Of a stretch of 8,614 nucleotides of DNA, positions 7,589 to 8,614 are shown in pieces. Source of the DNA: Gemmatimonadota bacterium (GTDB taxonomy: Bacteria > Gemmatimonadota > Gemmatimonadetes > Longimicrobiales > Gaopeijiaceae); assembly GCA_003567615.1 (NCBI GenBank), contig PWZC01000459.1:1-8614 (forward strand). Direction: 5' to 3'. Made by a program: the position numbers and the translations under genes. The notes below the pieces were generated by a model that saw only the letters and a program-made list of their open reading frames with translations, did not search any database and was not told the DNA's origin. Every line of letters begins with the position of its first letter. Within the stretch, counting starts at the first letter, position 1.

Positions 7589-7688
7589 CAGGGGTGGACG
7601 CTGGGCGTCAGGGGTGGACGCTGGGCGTCAGTGGGGGTCGGCTTGGCTCAGTGGGGGTCGGCTTGGGTCAATGGGGGTCGGCTTGGGA
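7589..7688. repeat. 20-bp tandem repeat overlapping the sigma stop codon (five units)
   Basis: Five back-to-back 20-bp units lie at 7589-7608, 7609-7628, 7629-7648, 7649-7668 and 7669-7688. The first two are identical (CAGGGGTGGACGCTGGGCGT). The last three are near-identical (CAGTGGGGGTCGGCTTGGCT type). On the minus strand, the unit nearest the sigma gene encodes the last residues (QADPH) and leads into the TGA. The next two units are therefore non-coding copies of the sigma 3' end, each followed by a TGA. The two identical units contain the perfect dyad GACGC-CCA-GCGTC. The array fills most of the sigma-kinase gap up to the kinase ribosome-binding site. Confidence 0.9.
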
Positions 7689-8252
7689 GAGGGTGCGGTG
7701 CAGAAAGGCCCGAGCCGTGCGCCAGTCCCGCTTCACCGTGCGGGCGGACAGCCCCATGACCTCCGCCGTCTCCTCCACCGAGAGGCCGCCGAAGAAGCGG
7801 AGCTCCACGGTGGTGCCCAGACGAGGGTCCAGGCGCTGAAGCTCGGAGAGGGCCGCGTCGAGGGCGATGAGGTCCGTCGCAAGCTCCCTTCCTCCTGACG
7901 CCTCAACGGACATGACCACCTCCCGGCGCCGGGCCGCTCCCGCACGTCGAGCCGCATCGACGATGATCTGGCGCATGGCGCGAGCGCAGACCGCCAGGAA
8001 GTGGCCGCGATCCCGTGCGTCCAGCGCCGCCGATGCGGAGAACTTGAGGAAGAGCTCGTGGACGAGGGCGGTGGTGTTGAGGGTACGGGGATCCGACCCG
8101 CCAAGCTGCCGGTGGGCCATGCGATGGAGCTCTGGGTAGACCGCAGTGAAGAGCGCATCCAGTGCCCCCCGGTCACCCTGGCGCAGGGCGATGAGCGCAC
8201 TGGTGATGGGCTCCGGCGGCTCGTGCAGTGGGAGTCTCATCCCTTGATCCAT
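7668..8252 (-). CDS. ECF-type RNA polymerase sigma factor (PF07638/TIGR02999-like)
   Basis: The protein has 194 residues from ATG 8252, the start best supported by AGGTGA upstream. ATG 8240 (190 residues) is the alternative. The frame stays open to 8480, but that extension is Pro/Gly repeat and looks untranslated. About 185-195 residues is usual for the family. Sigma region 2 spans about 14-100, including LVHELFLKF (63-71) and the HFLAVCARAMRQIIVDAARR helix (84-103). Region 4 spans about 128-186, with a helix-turn-helix at LSVEETAEVMGLSARTVKRDW (157-177). Where most ECF factors have an acidic DAED at the start of region 2.2, this one has Asn59-Thr60-Thr61-Ala62. There is no anti-sigma gene beside it; its neighbour is a Ser/Thr kinase. 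It should direct RNA polymerase to a small regulon, possibly including its own operon, with activity set by the kinase. Its last residues are encoded inside a tandem repeat. Confidence 0.94.
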   Translation of the reverse strand: MDQGMRLPLHEPPEPITSALIALRQGDRGALDALFTAVYPELHRMAHRQLGGSDPRTLNTTALVHELFLKFSASAALDARDRGHFLAVCARAMRQIIVDAARRAGAARRREVVMSVEASGGRELATDLIALDAALSELQRLDPRLGTTVELRFFGGLSVEETAEVMGLSARTVKRDWRTARAFLHRTLSQADPH

Positions 8253-8322
8253 TCCATCACCTGGCTGTGTTCCATCGTCCGGCTGCATCCCATGGCCCGG
8301 CTGTGTTCCATGGCCGGGCTGG
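8245..8322. repeat. 18-bp tandem repeat spanning the sigma start site
   Basis: The clear units are 8263-8280 (GGCTGTGTTCCATCGTCC), 8281-8298 (GGCTGCATCCCATGGCCC) and 8299-8316 (GGCTGTGTTCCATGGCCG). A degenerate unit at 8245-8262 matches about 10 of 18 positions, and a broken fourth begins at 8317. On the minus strand, each unit has the form GGxxxATGGxAxxxAGCC. The degenerate unit supplies the AGGTGATGGA leader and the ATG of the sigma gene. Because 18 is a multiple of three, in-frame ATGs stay in frame when copy number changes. Confidence 0.75.
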
Positions 8323-8395
8323 GGGGTGAAGGCGGAATAGTAATCATCCGACTTCACAGGGCGCCATATGGTTCGGATGGTGCTGCGCGGGGGGC

Positions 8396-8442
8396 CGGAG
8401 GCGGGGTTCGGAGGCGGGGTTCGGAGGCGGGGTTCGGAGGCG
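8396..8442. repeat. 13-bp tandem repeat (about 3.6 copies)
   Basis: CGGAGGCGGGGTT is repeated perfectly at 8396-8408, 8409-8421 and 8422-8434, with a partial copy at 8435-8442. A 13-bp period breaks any reading frame, which argues against translation through this stretch. On the minus strand it is a C-rich tract (AACCCCGCCTCCG) about 145-190 bases upstream of the sigma ATG. Confidence 0.92.
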
Positions 8443-8456
8443 ACTACGGGATGGGA

Positions 8457-8493
8457 CGAGGCCACCGCCCATCTGGCCATGGAGGTGGCCTCG
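8457..8493. promoter_or_regulatory. Strong imperfect hairpin/dyad upstream of the sigma gene
   Basis: CGAGGCCACC (8457-8466) and GGTGGCCTCG (8484-8493) are perfect 10-bp inverted copies. Inside them CCAT (8469-8472) and ATGG (8479-8482) pair again around a six-base loop, separated from the outer stem by a two-against-one internal mismatch. The total is 14 base pairs. No T-run follows on either strand, so it is not a classical terminator. It lies between the sigma gene and a possible divergent start at 8570, where an operator or transcript-end structure would be expected. Confidence 0.55.
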
Positions 8494-8569
8494 GGGAAGG
8501 GCGGATGTTCCCGGGGATCCTACGGGCCTGCAACCCTTCGGACCGGGGGCCATCCAACCAGGGCGGCCC

Positions 8570-8614
8570 ATGAGGAAACGGGCGCAGCTTTCGGTACCCA
8601 ATGCTGAACGGAGC
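8570..8614 (+). CDS. Possible start of a divergent gene, cut by the window edge
   Basis: An ATG at 8570-8572 opens a frame of 15 codons (MRKRAQLSVPNAERS) that runs to the edge without a stop. The preceding bases contain AGGGCGG, a poor ribosome-binding site. Fifteen codons are too few to identify a family, and frames this long are common by chance in DNA this GC-rich. It is recorded because it would make the 8253-8569 region a divergent promoter region. Confidence 0.18.
   Translation, partial: MRKRAQLSVPNAERS

Larger units (their letters stand above)
8253..8614. other. Sigma upstream region, rich in repeats and structure
   Basis: This region of about 360 bases has no well-supported complete gene. 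Reading away from the sigma start it holds the 18-bp array, a short less GC-rich patch (8335-8370), a 13-bp tandem repeat (8396-8442), a strong imperfect hairpin (8457-8493), and a possible plus-strand start at 8570. The sigma-operon promoter must lie here or just beyond the window. No hexamer pair with proper spacing was found, which is expected if the operon uses an ECF promoter of unknown consensus. Confidence 0.5.

Noticed and set aside
5994..7898. 634-residue open frame on the plus strand, opposite the kinase and sigma genes
   Set aside because: It is antisense to a kinase with every catalytic motif in place. Its translation is low-complexity Gly/Arg/His/Pro with no recognisable domain. 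Long antisense frames are expected where high GC removes stop codons.
8337..8358. TACTAT-like -10 with TGTGAA-like -35 on the minus strand upstream of the sigma gene
   Set aside because: The spacing is about 10 bases instead of 16-18 and the -10 matches only four of six positions. It is probably just a less GC-rich patch.
8253..8480. N-terminal extension of the sigma factor back to ATG 8480
   Set aside because: It would add 76 residues encoded by two tandem repeats and a hairpin, beyond the usual family length, with no ribosome-binding site at 8480.

Overview
This is a very GC-rich bacterial segment. All five confidently called genes lie on the minus strand, so the window is transcribed from right to left. 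Three traits suggest Gemmatimonadota or a similar soil or sediment lineage such as Acidobacteriota: an ECF sigma factor of the PF07638/TIGR02999 type directly upstream of a membrane Ser/Thr kinase with kinesin-light-chain-type TPRs, a lipoprotein starting with an ALAAC-ESPTPP style lipobox, and the overall base composition. That placement is inferred from gene style, not from a marker gene.

In transcription order: (1) 8614-8253 is an upstream region with a strong imperfect hairpin, a 13-bp tandem repeat and an 18-bp tandem repeat. It may also hold the first codons of a divergent plus-strand gene at the edge. (2) 8252-7668 encodes a short ECF sigma factor. (3) A 20-bp tandem array (7589-7688) overlaps the sigma stop codon and fills the gap to the kinase. 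(4) 7574-4713 encodes a 953-residue Ser/Thr kinase with one transmembrane segment and a C-terminal TPR sensor region. (5) 4528-2048, after a 184-bp gap, encodes an 826-residue lipoprotein with a class-A beta-lactamase-like fold followed by CARDB-like beta domains. (6) 1841-1335 encodes a small Gly/Ala-rich exported or membrane protein of unknown role. (7) 1250-270 encodes an NAD(P)-binding SDR-family epimerase/reductase. (8) 269-1 is non-coding and holds a 20/23-bp tandem array and two stem-loops.

The functional core is the sigma-kinase pair. The sigma factor has no adjacent anti-sigma gene. The acidic segment normally found at the start of sigma region 2.2 is replaced by Asn-Thr-Thr-Ala, which fits sigma activity controlled by threonine phosphorylation. 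The kinase reads as a transmembrane receptor: a cytoplasmic kinase domain followed by a probable periplasmic TPR superhelix. The downstream lipoprotein could be a target or a cell-wall-linked output, but only gene order supports this. The most unusual DNA-level feature is the density of short tandem repeats: four arrays in 8.6 kb, two of which sit directly on the start and stop of the sigma gene.
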